A stretch of DNA of 64,000 nt from Magnolia sinica (taxonomy: Eukaryota; Streptophyta; Magnoliopsida; Magnoliales; Magnoliaceae): positions 72,029,158 through 72,093,157 of the forward strand of contig NC_080583.1 in NCBI RefSeq assembly GCF_029962835.1. Reading direction: 5' to 3'. The translations under genes and the position numbers were made by a program. This document shows positions 34,068 to 45,432 of the stretch, one piece after another. The notes below the pieces were generated by a model. It saw only the letters and a list, made by a program, of their open reading frames with translations, ran no database searches and was not told where the DNA came from. Every line of letters starts with the position of its first letter. Position 1 is the stretch's first letter.

Positions 34068-34439
34068 AAATCTCAAGTGGACCACACCATAGCAAACAAT
34101 GCTGATTGAACGCCCACCATTAAAAGCAACTTAGGGTAACAAAAGTTTTGGATGACGCTATATTTGACTTTTTCTTCCATTGCGCAATTAGTACACGTTT
34201 TCTACCAATTCCTCGCGCGTGGAAACCTGCCCATCCACACGCACCCAGACGTTTTGATGTTTATATACGTACGAACGATCCTAGCTCTCCATCTGGTTAG
34301 AACGGTACTTAGATCTTCTACATCAAAAACTAGGTTGTTCCATTGTCAGGTGGGCCACAATATACCAAGTAATATGACGGTCAAGTTAATCTTTGTGCAG
34401 AAAGATCTAAACAGTACTCTCAGTGGGGGCTCAACAATT

Positions 34440-37400
34440 TGGACAAGATCTATGGACAAGTACTCTAAAGAGAAATGAAGTTCTCTTAATGAGAGCCCAA
34501 CAATTTGGGATGACCCACAAGCTAGGGGGTCCTACAAACTCAGGGAGGAAACAGGCCTAACAAGGTCCAAGGTGGGCCTTCAACCACTTATAAGGGCCTT
34601 AGGGGCCTACCTTAGGGCTATCAAGGAGGACATCTAACCTTAACTGGGTCCAAAAAAGATAGCCTACTACGCATGTAAAGAAAGGTCTAAGGCACAAGCA
34701 ATCCATGGCCTAGTGGGCCATATACTAAGCCCAATACATAGGCAGCCCGGTGGGCCCTTAAGAAAGGTTAGGGCCTCAACCATAAGGGTCATGGGTTCAC
34801 TCATTGTGGTGGGCCTAATGGGCAACCCATTATCCCAACATATGGGAAATCCTTATATTTAATACAAGTAAGTTGGGCCTCACATCTCGGCCAAAATCTG
34901 AATTTATTATAGTGGGCAAGCAAGGGCCCAACTACTTGAGTATTTGGCCCATAAGACTCATCACAATGGCATGGTAAATATAGGACCCAGGGGTCCAACG
35001 GGCCTATCGAAAATTCCAGCCCAACTAAAGCTATAAGGCCCATAATTAACTAGAAGACTAGCCTAAGAAGAATCCAATTGGAATGGGCCTTTAATCATTC
35101 ACTAATTAAGCCCAAAAAATACAATTAAGATGATAAGATAACTAACTAAAATCCTCCTCAAATATAGTGGGCCATACTACCCCAAAAGAACATTTATAGA
35201 CAACAATTATTGGGCTCAATGCCAAATTCCAGCCCACCCAAATTTCTGAGTTGGTTAGAGTCCAACAATAGAAGTATTTTTTTAGTGTATTTAATCCCTG
35301 ATGGCCCACACACATCACTATGGGCCCCATCAAATGAGAGAGGATATGAAACACATATATCAAGTGGGTCAAGCAGTTGGAACGCAGGCCCAGCAATAGC
35401 CTAAGGCAGGGATGTCCCATGTGTAGTCAGCTCTATGGGCCCGAGGTATCTGGCCCAAAAATCCACCCAATGAGCCCCAATTGAATACCAAAAAAAAGGA
35501 GGAGGAAGATAAATCCTCTAAGGATCCCACATGGATGGATAGTCGGATATACAACACATCAAGGTGGGCCCACGAAGCAGGCTGGATGGCCAGCCCAGGC
35601 TAGATGCCCCAGCCTGGGCGTGCCTGCCTAGTGGGGCCACTCCCGGCCGCACCACGGTCAGCTCAAATTTCTGTTAGATCTGAAATTTTGAAAGGTGACA
35701 CTTCTATGGGTAGGCCACACCCCCACAAAATTTCAAGATTTTTAGACACCTAAAAATATTTTAATTAATTTAAATAAAATAGTCTATCCAGAAAATCAGA
35801 CTGACCTGGATGTCCCAACGTGGTGGGCCAGTCCGGCCCTTTCCACGGTGTGCACAGGGGTCCATTGGCCCCAAAAATTTGTAGGTGGGTCCCACCATGG
35901 GTGAGAAACCTCCCTGTAAATTTTCATGATTTTTAGATACTTAAAAGTATTTTAATTAAATTCAGAATTACAATATGTCTAGGAAGAAATGTTGTTGTCC
36001 ATGCATTGTTTACCCAATAAGGTGGGCCCAAACTTCATCTAGAAGGGGGGAAATGGAGGTTTAGTTTTTTTTTTTTTCATAAAATACAGTAAGGTGGGGT
36101 CCATAAAAGTGGCTCACCCGTCATAGAAACCAAGCTGAAGTGTGTGTTTTCCCACCATACATGTGGGCTGGACAGCCCAACAAGGTGAATCGCCCACCCC
36201 TATGGACCTCCCTTTTTGGGTATTATTTCATGGGCCATCTGAGGTGTGACCCACCACACCTCAAGGTGGGGTCCACACCTTCTCATTACACCCCATAATT
36301 ATAAAGAAAATAATAAAAATCATGATCCAAAAACTCATGCCAAACATTGAACATGACGGTTCATGCAATAGTCCAAATTTTTGGACAACAATACATGGCT
36401 GGATACATCAGCCTATATCTCAATAATCTCAGTCATAAAAAGGGTGTGTGGCCTTTCTTACTGGGCCCCACATGTTCAGATCTAAGACTAAGACTAGGAC
36501 ACTTGCATGCATTGATTAAGGTGTCCAAGGATCATGGAGTTCAGTGGTAAGGGCATCCGACCTTTCTGGATTTTTTTTTGGGACATCCTAGGCCCTCCAA
36601 GTGGACCGCACACATCATCATCCACACATCAGAGAAAAGAGAAGAAGAAAAAAAGCAATCCGGCCATGGGGGTAGGGCCCCGCCACTAATGGGCCCTCCC
36701 AAGAGTCAATCTCAACTATACAACAATGTTACTTGAACATGCAACGTTAAACTAATGCATGCATGATCTATGACTAGAGTGGGTGGTTGGGATGCCATCC
36801 CAACATGACTTCTAGGGTCTAGATGCCCTTAAAATAAAGTGGATGATACAATACATTATGATGGGGTCCATGGAGAATGGTCCCATCATCTTTCATGATA
36901 TGCATATAGGATGGGCCAAAAGGTCACATCCATGGGGTCAAATGGGGTTCCCACCATAGATTGGTAGGTCCCACATGATCCAACTAAGAAAAAAAAAAGA
37001 TCAAAGGGTAGAAAAGAAAATAAAAAATTGTGATTACCCACTTGCAAATCAAGCCTCCAAACTCTTACACCATGAACGTCTTGAGCCTAGGAAGAAGTTT
37101 TAATGGTGGAGATCTACTTTTAATGGAGGGATTGGGAGTATTTTGAGGATTAGGGGGCTGGAGAAGAGAGGGAGAAGGAGACATTGGAGTGGGGTGTTGC
37201 TAGCAATGGAGGAAATGAGAAGGATGGAGAGAATAAAGAGAAAAAAAAATGTCATCATTATTTTATAAGAGAAGTCATCATAGCATAGGGAGGAGATTAC
37301 AATGCTTAGGCTTTTAAGCTAGGCTTGGGTGGTATTTGTTGAGATGGGTGATGTTTTCATAAAATTTGTGTGGTATGTGTGTAGTGTGTATGGGGACTTG

Positions 37401-37727
37401 TGCCATGGAGGTGGTCCATATGCATTTGCACAAAAGTAGGCCACATGATCAAGGGTCATATTATGTAATGCTCATAACTTTTGATCCATAAGTCGGATGG
37501 ACACATAAGACACATCGTTGGAACCGCAATGACGATGCGAATAAGGTGGCATAGGTCTCAGGTCGATCCGGGTCGAGTCTACGTGACTGGACCTAAGGAT
37601 GACCGCAAACACAATCCGAGGGTCGCGAGTCCCCGAAATTTAACTGGTAGGACCGCAGGACTACAAGAAATGAAATGCATACTCACACACACACTTGCAC
37701 ATGCAAGAACTCAGGTCGGGTCTTACA
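34440..37727 (-). mobile_element. Long 3' LTR of a Ty3-gypsy element (left limit uncertain)
   Basis: On the minus strand a polypurine tract GGTGGGGAAG is followed by an LTR starting TGTAAGACCCGACC at 37727. Farther on is a TATAAAA box (about 37260), C/T-rich leader sequence, and then long non-coding sequence rich in 'gtgggcc'. The left end was not identified; 34440 is where similarity to the duplicated segment ends. Confidence 0.55.
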
Positions 37728-38335
37728 ATCTTCCCCACCAACAATAAAATTTCATCCTCGAAATTGACAAAACCGGAGCAGCAACAATGCATAAAATATA
37801 TATCTCAATCATCATCAATCACAAGAGAAGGCAATACAAGCAATCAATCATCGAACAATTGGGGATAACGCTCTCTAATCTCGACATCGCGTTCCTAAGA
37901 CGCCTCAGCCTCCGAATGATGACCTCATTGCACCTTCACCAAGGGAATGACCTTGGTCCTGAGGACCCGCTCCTTCCGATCAAAAATACGAATCGGCTCC
38001 TCAATATAGGAAGCATCCTCAGGAACCTGAAGTGACTGCCAATCAATCACAGGAATAGTGTCCAACTCACACTTCCGCAACATAGAAACATGGAACACTT
38101 CGTACATTGCGGACAACTCAGGAGGTAAGGCAAGCCTATAGGCCACAGTGCCCACGCACTCGGTAATCTCAAAAGGTCTAATAAATCTCGGAGCGAGCTT
38201 ACCCTTCACACCAAAGCAAACCACACCATTCATGGGCGAGACCTTGAGATATAGCATGTCCCCGACTGCGAACTCGAGGGGTCGACACCGACGATTAGCA
38301 AAACTCTTCTGTCGGTTCTAAGCTGTGCGCATTCT
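37728..38335 (-). pseudogene. Ty3-gypsy pol C terminus (integrase tail), decayed
   Basis: The minus strand reads RRCRPLEFAVGD, then YLKVSPMNGVVCFGVKGKL, PRFIRPFEI, VAYRLALPPELSAMYEVFHV, SMLRKCELD and RKERVLRTKVIPLVKV. This is the integrase tail of gypsy elements of the Tekay/Del style. After that the match continues (ERDVEIRERYPQLF) through two stops, at least one replacing a Trp. It runs directly into the polypurine tract and LTR. Confidence 0.8.
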
Positions 38336-38344
38336 CTACCTGAT

Positions 38345-39165
38345 AACATTAATACCGTGATCTTTCTCTTATTATTTTACACTTTTTCCTATGTCGGAAC
38401 ACAATACCCAAACAAAAACTAAGTGGACCTCACCAAAGAAAATGGTGTAAAATCATGCCTAAAACCTGATGTGCCCCACCTAAGTCTCGTAACAATGCCA
38501 TTTTTGGGATTCAACTTCATCAGGGTGATTCACGTCAAATGGACGGTTTGGATTGCATTTATAACCACGGTGGCCGCTCCACTCAACTGGTGGTGGGAAT
38601 CCCCGTCCTACGTCAACCTAACTCGGAACGGTTTGGACTCGGACTGCATGGTGTAGCATACCGAGAAGAATAATGTGAGCTACTGGAAAAGTTTTCTGTG
38701 GGCCTACCATAATGTATGTGTTTGATCCACGCCGTCCTTCATTTTTCCAGTTTATTTTAGACATTGGCCCCAAAAATAGGCAGATCCAAATATCAGGTGG
38801 ACCACACAATAGGAAACAATGCTGATTGAACGCCCACCGTTGAAAACAACTTAGGGTTACAAAAGTTTTGAATCACGCTATATTTGACTTTTCCCTCCGT
38901 TGCGCAATTCGAGTCCCCGTCAAGAAACGTAACTTAAAAAGGTCTACTAAATCCTCGCGCGTGGAAACCTGTCCATCCACACGCACCCAGACGTTTTGAT
39001 GTTATATACGTGCGAACGATCCTAGCTCTCCATCTGGTTAGAACAGTACCTAGATCTTCTACGTTAAAAACCAGGCCGCTTCACTGTCAGTTGGGCCACA
39101 ATATACCAAGTAAAATGACGGTCAAGATAATCTTAGTGCAGAAAGATCTAAACAGTACTCTCCCG
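38345..39165 (+). repeat. ~0.8-kb duplicated segment, copy B (empty site)
   Basis: It matches copy A on both sides of the LINE and has an uninterrupted family-1 element at about 38690-38880 ('gatccaaatatcaggtgg' where copy A holds the LINE). Copy B has about 30 extra bases near 38925. Confidence 0.85.
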
Positions 39166-39324
39166 AACCCGGTTTAAGGGTCAGATCTCACACACGTGTT
39201 ACTTGTTTGCACGTGTGACTGCATGTGGATTGTTGGGGCTCCGCGTATGTAGAATTAGGAAGACTCCATGATTCGTGTCTCAATTCAGGTTAAGGTGACT
39301 CGGATTCAGTAGTTATCCGTACTG

Positions 39325-39665
39325 ATCAGTTCTGTGGGCCCCACAATGATGAATGTGTTTTATCCATGCCATCCATCCATTTTTTCAACTCATTTTATGA
39401 TTTCATTCTAAAACAGAGGCACATTACAAATCTCATGTGGACCACACAACAGGAAAAAGTAGTGATTGAACGCTTACCATTAAAAACTTATTGAGGGCCA
39501 CTAAAATTTTGGATCAAGCTGATATTTTTGTTTTCCACTCATCCAAGTCTTTGTTACTTTGTTACTTAAGCAACAGGTTTGATGGTAAATAAACATTACA
39601 ATCGGCCACGGGAACTTTTCAACGGTAGGTGTTCAATCAACACTTTTTTCCTTGAGAAATTTATG
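39325..39665. mobile_element. Family-1 element, right end lost
   Basis: It begins CAGTTCTGTGGGCCCCAC and shows 'tttatccatgccatccatcc', 'tggaccacacaacagg' and 'ttggatcaagctgatattt'. It fades after 39660. Confidence 0.55.
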
Positions 39666-39847
39666 ACTGTGGACCCACCTTTTATCCAACGGTTTTTTTA
39701 AACAATACAAACTTAGAATACGCACTTCGACCTCCTCGTACGGGGTTAGAATTTCAAGACGAAAATACCCTTTCCTTCCTTTCGAAGACGATCCCCGACG
39801 CTCCTCCAACCGAGAGTTGTACGAACGGCTCAAAAGAGATCAAAGTT

Positions 39848-40262
39848 ACATGGCCCCACAGCTATGTATTTATTATATCCACAACGTTCATCCATATTTA
39901 GAGATTATTTCGGAGCATTATCCCAAAAAAAAAAAAAAAATTCATATCCAAAGATCAACTGGACTACACCACAAAGAGCAGCGGGAAAATTGATTTTCAC
40001 CGTTAAAAATTTTGTAGGGCCCACCATGACATTTATTTTCCATCCAATCTATTCATAAGGTCACAAAGGTCTGTATGAAGAGATAAAACAAATTTCATAA
40101 TAATCCAAAACTTCTGTAACTCCTAAAAGGGTTTCAATGGTAGACGTTCAACTCCCCACTGCCTTTTACAGTATGGTCCACTTGATGGTTAGATCTATCT
40201 TATTTTTCGTCTCAAGCTTTAATATGAGCTCGCCAAATAGATGGACGGTTTGGATATAACAT
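39848..40262. mobile_element. Family-1 element of the GAGCTCGCC subfamily (left flank of the giant inverted repeat)
   Basis: 'catggccccacagctatgta' at the left, 'gagctcgccaaatagatgg' near the right. The right part is an inverted match to 45700-45912 beyond the other arm. Confidence 0.6.
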
Positions 40263-40292
40263 AGCAAAAAGTTTCGCTGGACTATGCTATCG

Positions 40293-40297
<5 letters not shown>

Positions 40298-40353
<56 letters not shown>
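40298..40353. repeat. (TA)n microsatellite
   Basis: About 56 bp of pure TA, directly outside the giant inverted repeat. Confidence 0.9.
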
Positions 40354-40355
<2 letters not shown>

Positions 40356-40751
40356 ACAGACTGCCACAGCACTATCGCCGGTTCGGGGGCAGGTTCGGCG
40401 GCGGTGCCGCCGAACCGGTGGTAGTGCCGCGACAGTCCGAATTTTTTTTTATTTTTACATGGAGAACTTTTTCTCCCTTACATTTTTCTCTAATACATAA
40501 TTAAGTAAATATGTATATATAAGTATATAAAAATATTTTTCTATCTTTCAATTCATTTCTTTGTCTATTTATTTAACAAGCATATCTCCTAAACTAGAAT
40601 GATTTACTTAACGTACCACATATGATTTTAGGGTAGGAGAAGCTAATTTAGCCAACCAACCTACTTATTTTCCAAGATTCCATTGGGTCGATGGTCAAAA
40701 ATCCATTTCATTCAGTTCGTGATCAATTTTAATCACTTCGCGGTCAAATTG

Positions 40752-42205
40752 GAAATTCAGTGGGGCAAACATGAAATTGAGCGAGGCAAACATGAAATTG
40801 AGTGAGGAAAACTAGAAATTTAGCCGGTAAAACATGAAATTGAGCAGGGCAAACATGAAGTTAGGGCTGAAAGTCGGGCCGGTTGGTTCAGGTTGGTGCT
40901 CAACCCTAACCCAACCCAAGGTTCTTATACCTAAAACTTGACCCAACCCAACCCAATCTTGGATTGGGAATTCTCAACCCAAGCCCAACCCAAGAGGGCT
41001 CGATGGGTTGATTGGGTTGGTCGGGTTTATACGTGCTAATATTTTCATTATTACATTAGTTTATTATATTTCAATATGGGGCTTATTTTTTTATCTATGA
41101 TATTATTAATTATATACGTGATTATTCATCATAAAGAACTTCATTTTTTTTCTTTAAAAAACCAAGCTAAAATATAGGACTACTCCTTTAAAAAGTCATG
41201 TAGCACAGTACGCAATCTATTTGGGAGAGAGAAATCCGACATATCTTGTTAGCTTGAGTCCTTAGAAATGACGTGGACAAATGAGACCCAGCATCACTAG
41301 TGTACCTTCTACACAAACAATCCACACTCAATTATAATTTATAAGTAACTAATATATTGATTGGGTTCGGGTTGGGTCAGGCAACCCAAGCCTAACTTAA
41401 GTTTTATCGGGTTGGTGTTTATATAGCCCAAGCTTGAGATTAGACCTGATATATCCTGCCCAAGCCTAACCCAATGTCGGGTCAGTCACGGGTCGGTCGG
41501 GTTGAACCCGCCCAACTTTCAGTCGTACATGAAATTGAGCAGGGCAAACTAGAAATTCAGAGGAGCAAACATGAAATTGATCGGGGAAAACTAGAAAATC
41601 AGCGGGGCAAACTAGAAAATTAGTGAGGCAAATTAGAAAATCAGCGAGGCAAACAAAAAAAATCAGTGGGGCAAACATGAAAATCAGCGGAGCAAACTAG
41701 AAAATCAGCGGGGCAAACTATGAAATCAGCAGGGCAAACTAGAAAATCAGCAGGGCAAACTATGAAATTAGCGAGGCAAACTAGAAAATCAGCGGGGCAA
41801 ACTAGAAAATCAGCGGAGAAAATATGAAAATCAGCGGGGCAAACATGAAATTGAGTGGGGGAAACTAAAAAATCAGCGAGACAAACTAGAAAATCAGCAG
41901 GGCAAACTGGAAAATCAGCGGGGCAAACTAGAAAATTAGCGGGGCAAACTAGAAAATCAATGGGGGAAACTAGAAAATCAACGGGCAAACTAGAAAATCA
42001 GCGGGCCAAACTAGAAAATCAGCGAGGCAAACTAGAAAATCAGCAGGGCAAATTGAAGTATGAGCGGGACAAACTAGAAAAACAGCGGAGCAAACTGAAG
42101 TATGAACGGAGCAAACTAGAAAAACAGCGGGGAAAACTGAAGTATGAGTGAGGCAAACTAGAAAATGAGTGGGGGAAACTAGTAAATCTGCGGGGGAAAC
42201 ATGAG
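40752..42205 (+). repeat. 21-bp satellite, left array (interrupted at 40861-41526)
   Basis: The unit is close to CAGCGGGGCAAACTAGAAAAT, with variants such as 'gcaaacatgaaattgag' at the outer edge and 'gcaaactgaagtatgag' at the inner edge. About 37 units remain once the inserted hAT element is set aside. Because 21 is divisible by three, both strands show long artificial open frames. Confidence 0.9.
40861..41526. mobile_element. hAT-type MITE inserted in the left satellite array
   Basis: It starts TTAGGGCTGAAAGTCGGGC and ends GCCCAACTTTCAGTCGT, an inverted pair. Flanking 8-bp repeats ACATGAAG (40853-40860) and ACATGAAA (41527-41534) differ by one base. Subterminal DNA is rich in GGTTGGGTC/GACCCAACC. 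It is non-coding. Confidence 0.8.
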
Positions 42206-42720
42206 AAAGTGGTTGGGGATGATATTCATAAGGCAGTGTGTTTCTTCGTGGAAGGAGGTCAGATGCATAGAACGTTTACGACATCGTTGATCAGTCTTCT
42301 CCCAAAGAATCCAACCGCTAAAGGGTTTGTAGACTACCGGCCGATTAGCCTTTGCAATGTTATTTACAAAATCTTCTCAAAGATCCTAGCTTCCCGCTTG
42401 AGTAAGCTCCTCCCTAGACTTATTTCCATGGAGCAAGGGGATTTTATGAATGGCAGGTTTATTACAGAGAATGTTGCATGGTGCTTGAGGCAATGCGCAA
42501 CATTGACAGGAAAGCTAGAGGCGGCAATCTCATTCTCAAGCTTGACCTTGAGAAAGCCTATGATAGGGTGGATTGGGTTTTTCTTAAGAAGGTGATGAGA
42601 CGATTTGGTTTTAGTGACAGATGGATTTTCTTGATGGAGGCATGCTGGGAAAATTGCTGGTTCTCGGTCCTTTCAATGGGGAGCCTACAGTGAAGTTAAA
42701 TGTTGATGGCTAGGCTCTGT
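42206..42720 (+). pseudogene. LINE reverse transcriptase remnant with an internal deletion
   Basis: The frame opening near 42209 reads VGDDIHKAVCFFVEGGQ, ISLLPKNPTAKGF, DYRPISLCNVIYKIFSKIL and GRFITENV. A shift near 42480 moves it to LILKLDLEKAYDRVDWVFL, carrying the first polymerase Asp, and NCWFSVL. After another shift, NGEPT is followed at once by VKLNVDG, the start of an RNase H domain, and a stop. The rest of the polymerase, including the YADD-type motif, has been deleted. Neither poly-A nor target duplication is visible. Confidence 0.8.
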
Positions 42721-43560
42721 TAGATCCTCTCATGTGTAGTGTACAGGTTGTTTTCCTATTTTTTGGGCTTGGGGAGGCCGTAGTAGGTGATCCTCCTGAC
42801 TGGCTTTCCTGGTCTTGGTATAGGATGCCTCTCTCATATGGTGCTGGAAAAATAAAGCTTGCTGTTGAGAAGTTGCTGCCTCCTTCGTCCTCTGTTTCAG
42901 TCTCTGCTTAAGTCTATCTTCTCTACTTCTTCTAGTGGATGCTGCCTATGTGTTGTTGTGGTGGGCCTTCCCTTAGAGGTGTTATCTCTAAGGTTGGTTT
43001 AGGATCTTGGATGTGAGATCATAACAATAGACTATGGTCTATGGTTAGAAGTTGGGAGGGCTAGATGGGAAGGTGTGGCCTGCTTGAGTCAGTGGTATAG
43101 GCAGCTGGTTGGTTTGTATAAGTGGAATATTGTAGGTAGGGAGAGTGGTTGCTTCGGCCCGTGGGATTGGGGTGCTGTCACAGTTAGATCCATCAAACTT
43201 ACATAGTTGGGCATGGACCTTATGATTCCTTTTGAAAAAATTGGTAAATCCTCAAGTGGGCCCAATTAAAAGAGTCCATATTTGCAGCTTGGATTGATGT
43301 TCTACAATAGGCTTTCTATGCTAGCATTCCAAGATATAGGGATCATGGTTTTATGAACTTGTCAGCAGGTAGCTTGTTGCAATTGAGTTTGTGTATCATG
43401 GATTTGTTATATTGACGAGGGAAGAAAAAGACTAAAGAGAGCATGTCATGAAAAATGAGGTTTCTTTCCAACAGTTGCATATAGGTGTTTGTAAAATCTT
43501 AAAAAGAGAAATAAGGGCCTCCTAGTATGACTCTTGGTATACAGATAATCCAAATCATAT
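42721..43560. other. Core of the giant inverted repeat, unrecognised
   Basis: Unique sequence without repeats or supported genes on either strand. It probably includes LINE-derived DNA downstream of the RNase H start. Confidence 0.35.
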
Positions 43561-45240
43561 TTTAGTTTACCCCGCTTCTTTTCATGTTTTCCCCGCTGAT
43601 TTTCTAGTTTGCTCCGCTGCTTTTCATATTTCCCCCACTGATTTTCATGTTTCCCCCTCTGATTTTTCTAGTTTGCCTCGCTGCTTTTCATGTTTTCTCC
43701 GTTGATTTTCATGTTTTTCCGCTAAATTTCTAATTTACCTCACTCATATTTCAGTTTGCCCCGCTGCTTTTCATGTTTCCCCCACTGATTTTCATATTTT
43801 TTCCGCTTATATTTTAGTTTGCCCCGCTATTTTTCTAGTTTGCCCCACTGCTTTTCATGTTTCCCCCGCTGATTTTCTAGTTTGTCTCGCTGCTTTTCAT
43901 GTTTCCCCCGCTGATTTTCATGTTTTCTCCGCTGATTTTCTAGTTTGCCCTACTCATATTTCAGTTTGCCCCACTTTTTTTCTAGTTTGCCCCGCTGCTT
44001 TTCATGTTTCCCCCGCTGATTTTCATGTTTCCCTCACTGATTTTCTAGTTTGCCCCGCTCATATTTCAGTTTACCCCGCTATTTTTCTAGTTTGCCCCGC
44101 CGCTTTTCATGTTTTCCCCACTGATTTTCTAGTTTGCCCCGCTTCTTTTCATGTTTCCCCCGCTGATTTTCTAGTTTGCCCTACTCATATTTCAATTTGC
44201 CCCGCTGTTTTTCTAGTTTGCCCCGCCGCTTTTTATGTTTTCCCCACTGATTTTCTAGTTTACCCCGCTGCTTTTCATGTTTCCCCCGTTGATTTTCTAG
44301 TTTGCCCCGCTGTTTTTCTAGTTTGCCCCACTCATATTTCAGTTTGCCCCGCTGCTTTTCATGTTTCCCCCGCTGATTTTCTAGTTTGCCCCGCTGCTTT
44401 TCATGTTTCCCCCACTGATTTTCATGTTTCCCCTGCTTATTTTCATGTTTCCTCCGTTGATTTTCTAGTTTGCCCCGCTCATATTTCAGTTTGCCTCACT
44501 GTTTTTCTAGTTTGCCTCACTGCTTTTCATGTTTCCAAGCCGATTTTCTAGTTTGCACCGCTGCTTTTCATGTTTCCCCCGCTGATTTTTCAAGTTTGCA
44601 CCGCTGCTTTTCATGTTTCCGCCGCTGATTTTCATGTTTCCGCCACTGATTTTCTAGTTTGCCCCGCTCATATTTCAGTTTGCCCCGCTATTTTTCTAGT
44701 TTGCCCCACTGCTTTTTATGTTTCCCCCGCTGATTTTCATGTTTCCCCCGCTAATTTTCTAGTTTGTCCCGCTCATATTTCAGTTTGCTCCACTGCTTTT
44801 TATGTTTCCCCCGCTGATTTTCTAGTTTGCCCTGCTACTTTTCATGTTTTCCCCGCTGATTTTCTAGTTTGCCCCGCTCATATTTCAGTTTACCCCGCTG
44901 CTTTTCATGTTTCCCCTGATTATTTACATGTTTCCCCCGCTGATTTTCTAGTTTGTCCCGCTCATATTTTAGTTTGCTCCACTGTTTTTCTAGTTTGCCC
45001 CACTGCTTTTCATGTTTCTCCCGCTGATTTTCTAGTTTACCTCGCTCTTTTTCATGTTTGTCCCGCTCTTTTTCATGCTTACCTCGCTCATTTTCATATT
45101 TGGCCTGCTCATTTTCATATTTGCCCTGCTAATTTTCATGCTTGCCCTCTCATTTTTATGTTTGCCCCGTTGAATTTCATGTTTACCCTGCTCATTTTCA
45201 TGTTTGCCCCACTGAATCTCATGCTTGCCCCGCTAAATTA
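43561..45240 (-). repeat. 21-bp satellite, right array (inverted relative to the left array)
   Basis: About 80 units of ATTTTCTAGTTTGCCCCGCTG and variants with 'cttttcatgtttcccccgctg' and 'tcatatttcagtttgcc'. It is the reverse complement of the left array. Adjacent types recur in a loose ~85-100-bp supra-unit. Frames across it repeat FLVCPAD-like heptads on one strand and (S)GQTRKS-like ones on the other. Confidence 0.9.
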
Positions 45241-45293
45241 GCTTCTCCTACCCCAAAATTATATATGGTACGTTAAGCAAATCATTCTAGTTT

Positions 45294-45432
45294 GGATCCT
45301 TACTCTTGCTCGGGTGGTAGACTTTTAGGAGTTTCAACACCAGGTCAAGCGTTCAAGTATCCATAGGTGGTGAAATTCCACTAGTGTGAGTGTGTGGGGG
45401 TGTGTGTGCGTGTGTAAAAAAAAAAACCAAAG
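45294..45432 (+). mobile_element. SINE with TG-rich and poly-A tail
   Basis: The insert carries CTTGCTCGGGTGGTAGAC near its start and CAAGCGTTCAAGTATCC as an A/B-box-like pair for RNA polymerase III. It ends in GTGTGAGTGTGTG and an A-run. A 16-bp flanking repeat with one mismatch (ending CATTCTAGTTT) lies at 45278-45293 and 45428-45443. The corresponding place in the left arm (near 40605) lacks the insert. Confidence 0.75.

Larger units (their letters stand above)
32490..34425 (+). repeat. ~0.8-kb duplicated segment, copy A (split by a LINE)
   Basis: Outside the LINE (32936-34067) it matches 38345-39165 closely in the same orientation. Matches include 'atctttctcttatt', 'cctaaaacctgatgtg', 'ggtttggattgcatttataacc', then 'aacaatgctgattgaacg', 'cctcgcgcgtggaaacctg' and 'aaacagtactctc'. 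It includes a family-1 element. Confidence 0.85.

Noticed and set aside
44570..45241. 223-codon open frame with CPA..F repeats
   Set aside because: It is the 21-bp satellite read in one frame. Equivalent frames exist on the other strand, and no start context or domain is present.
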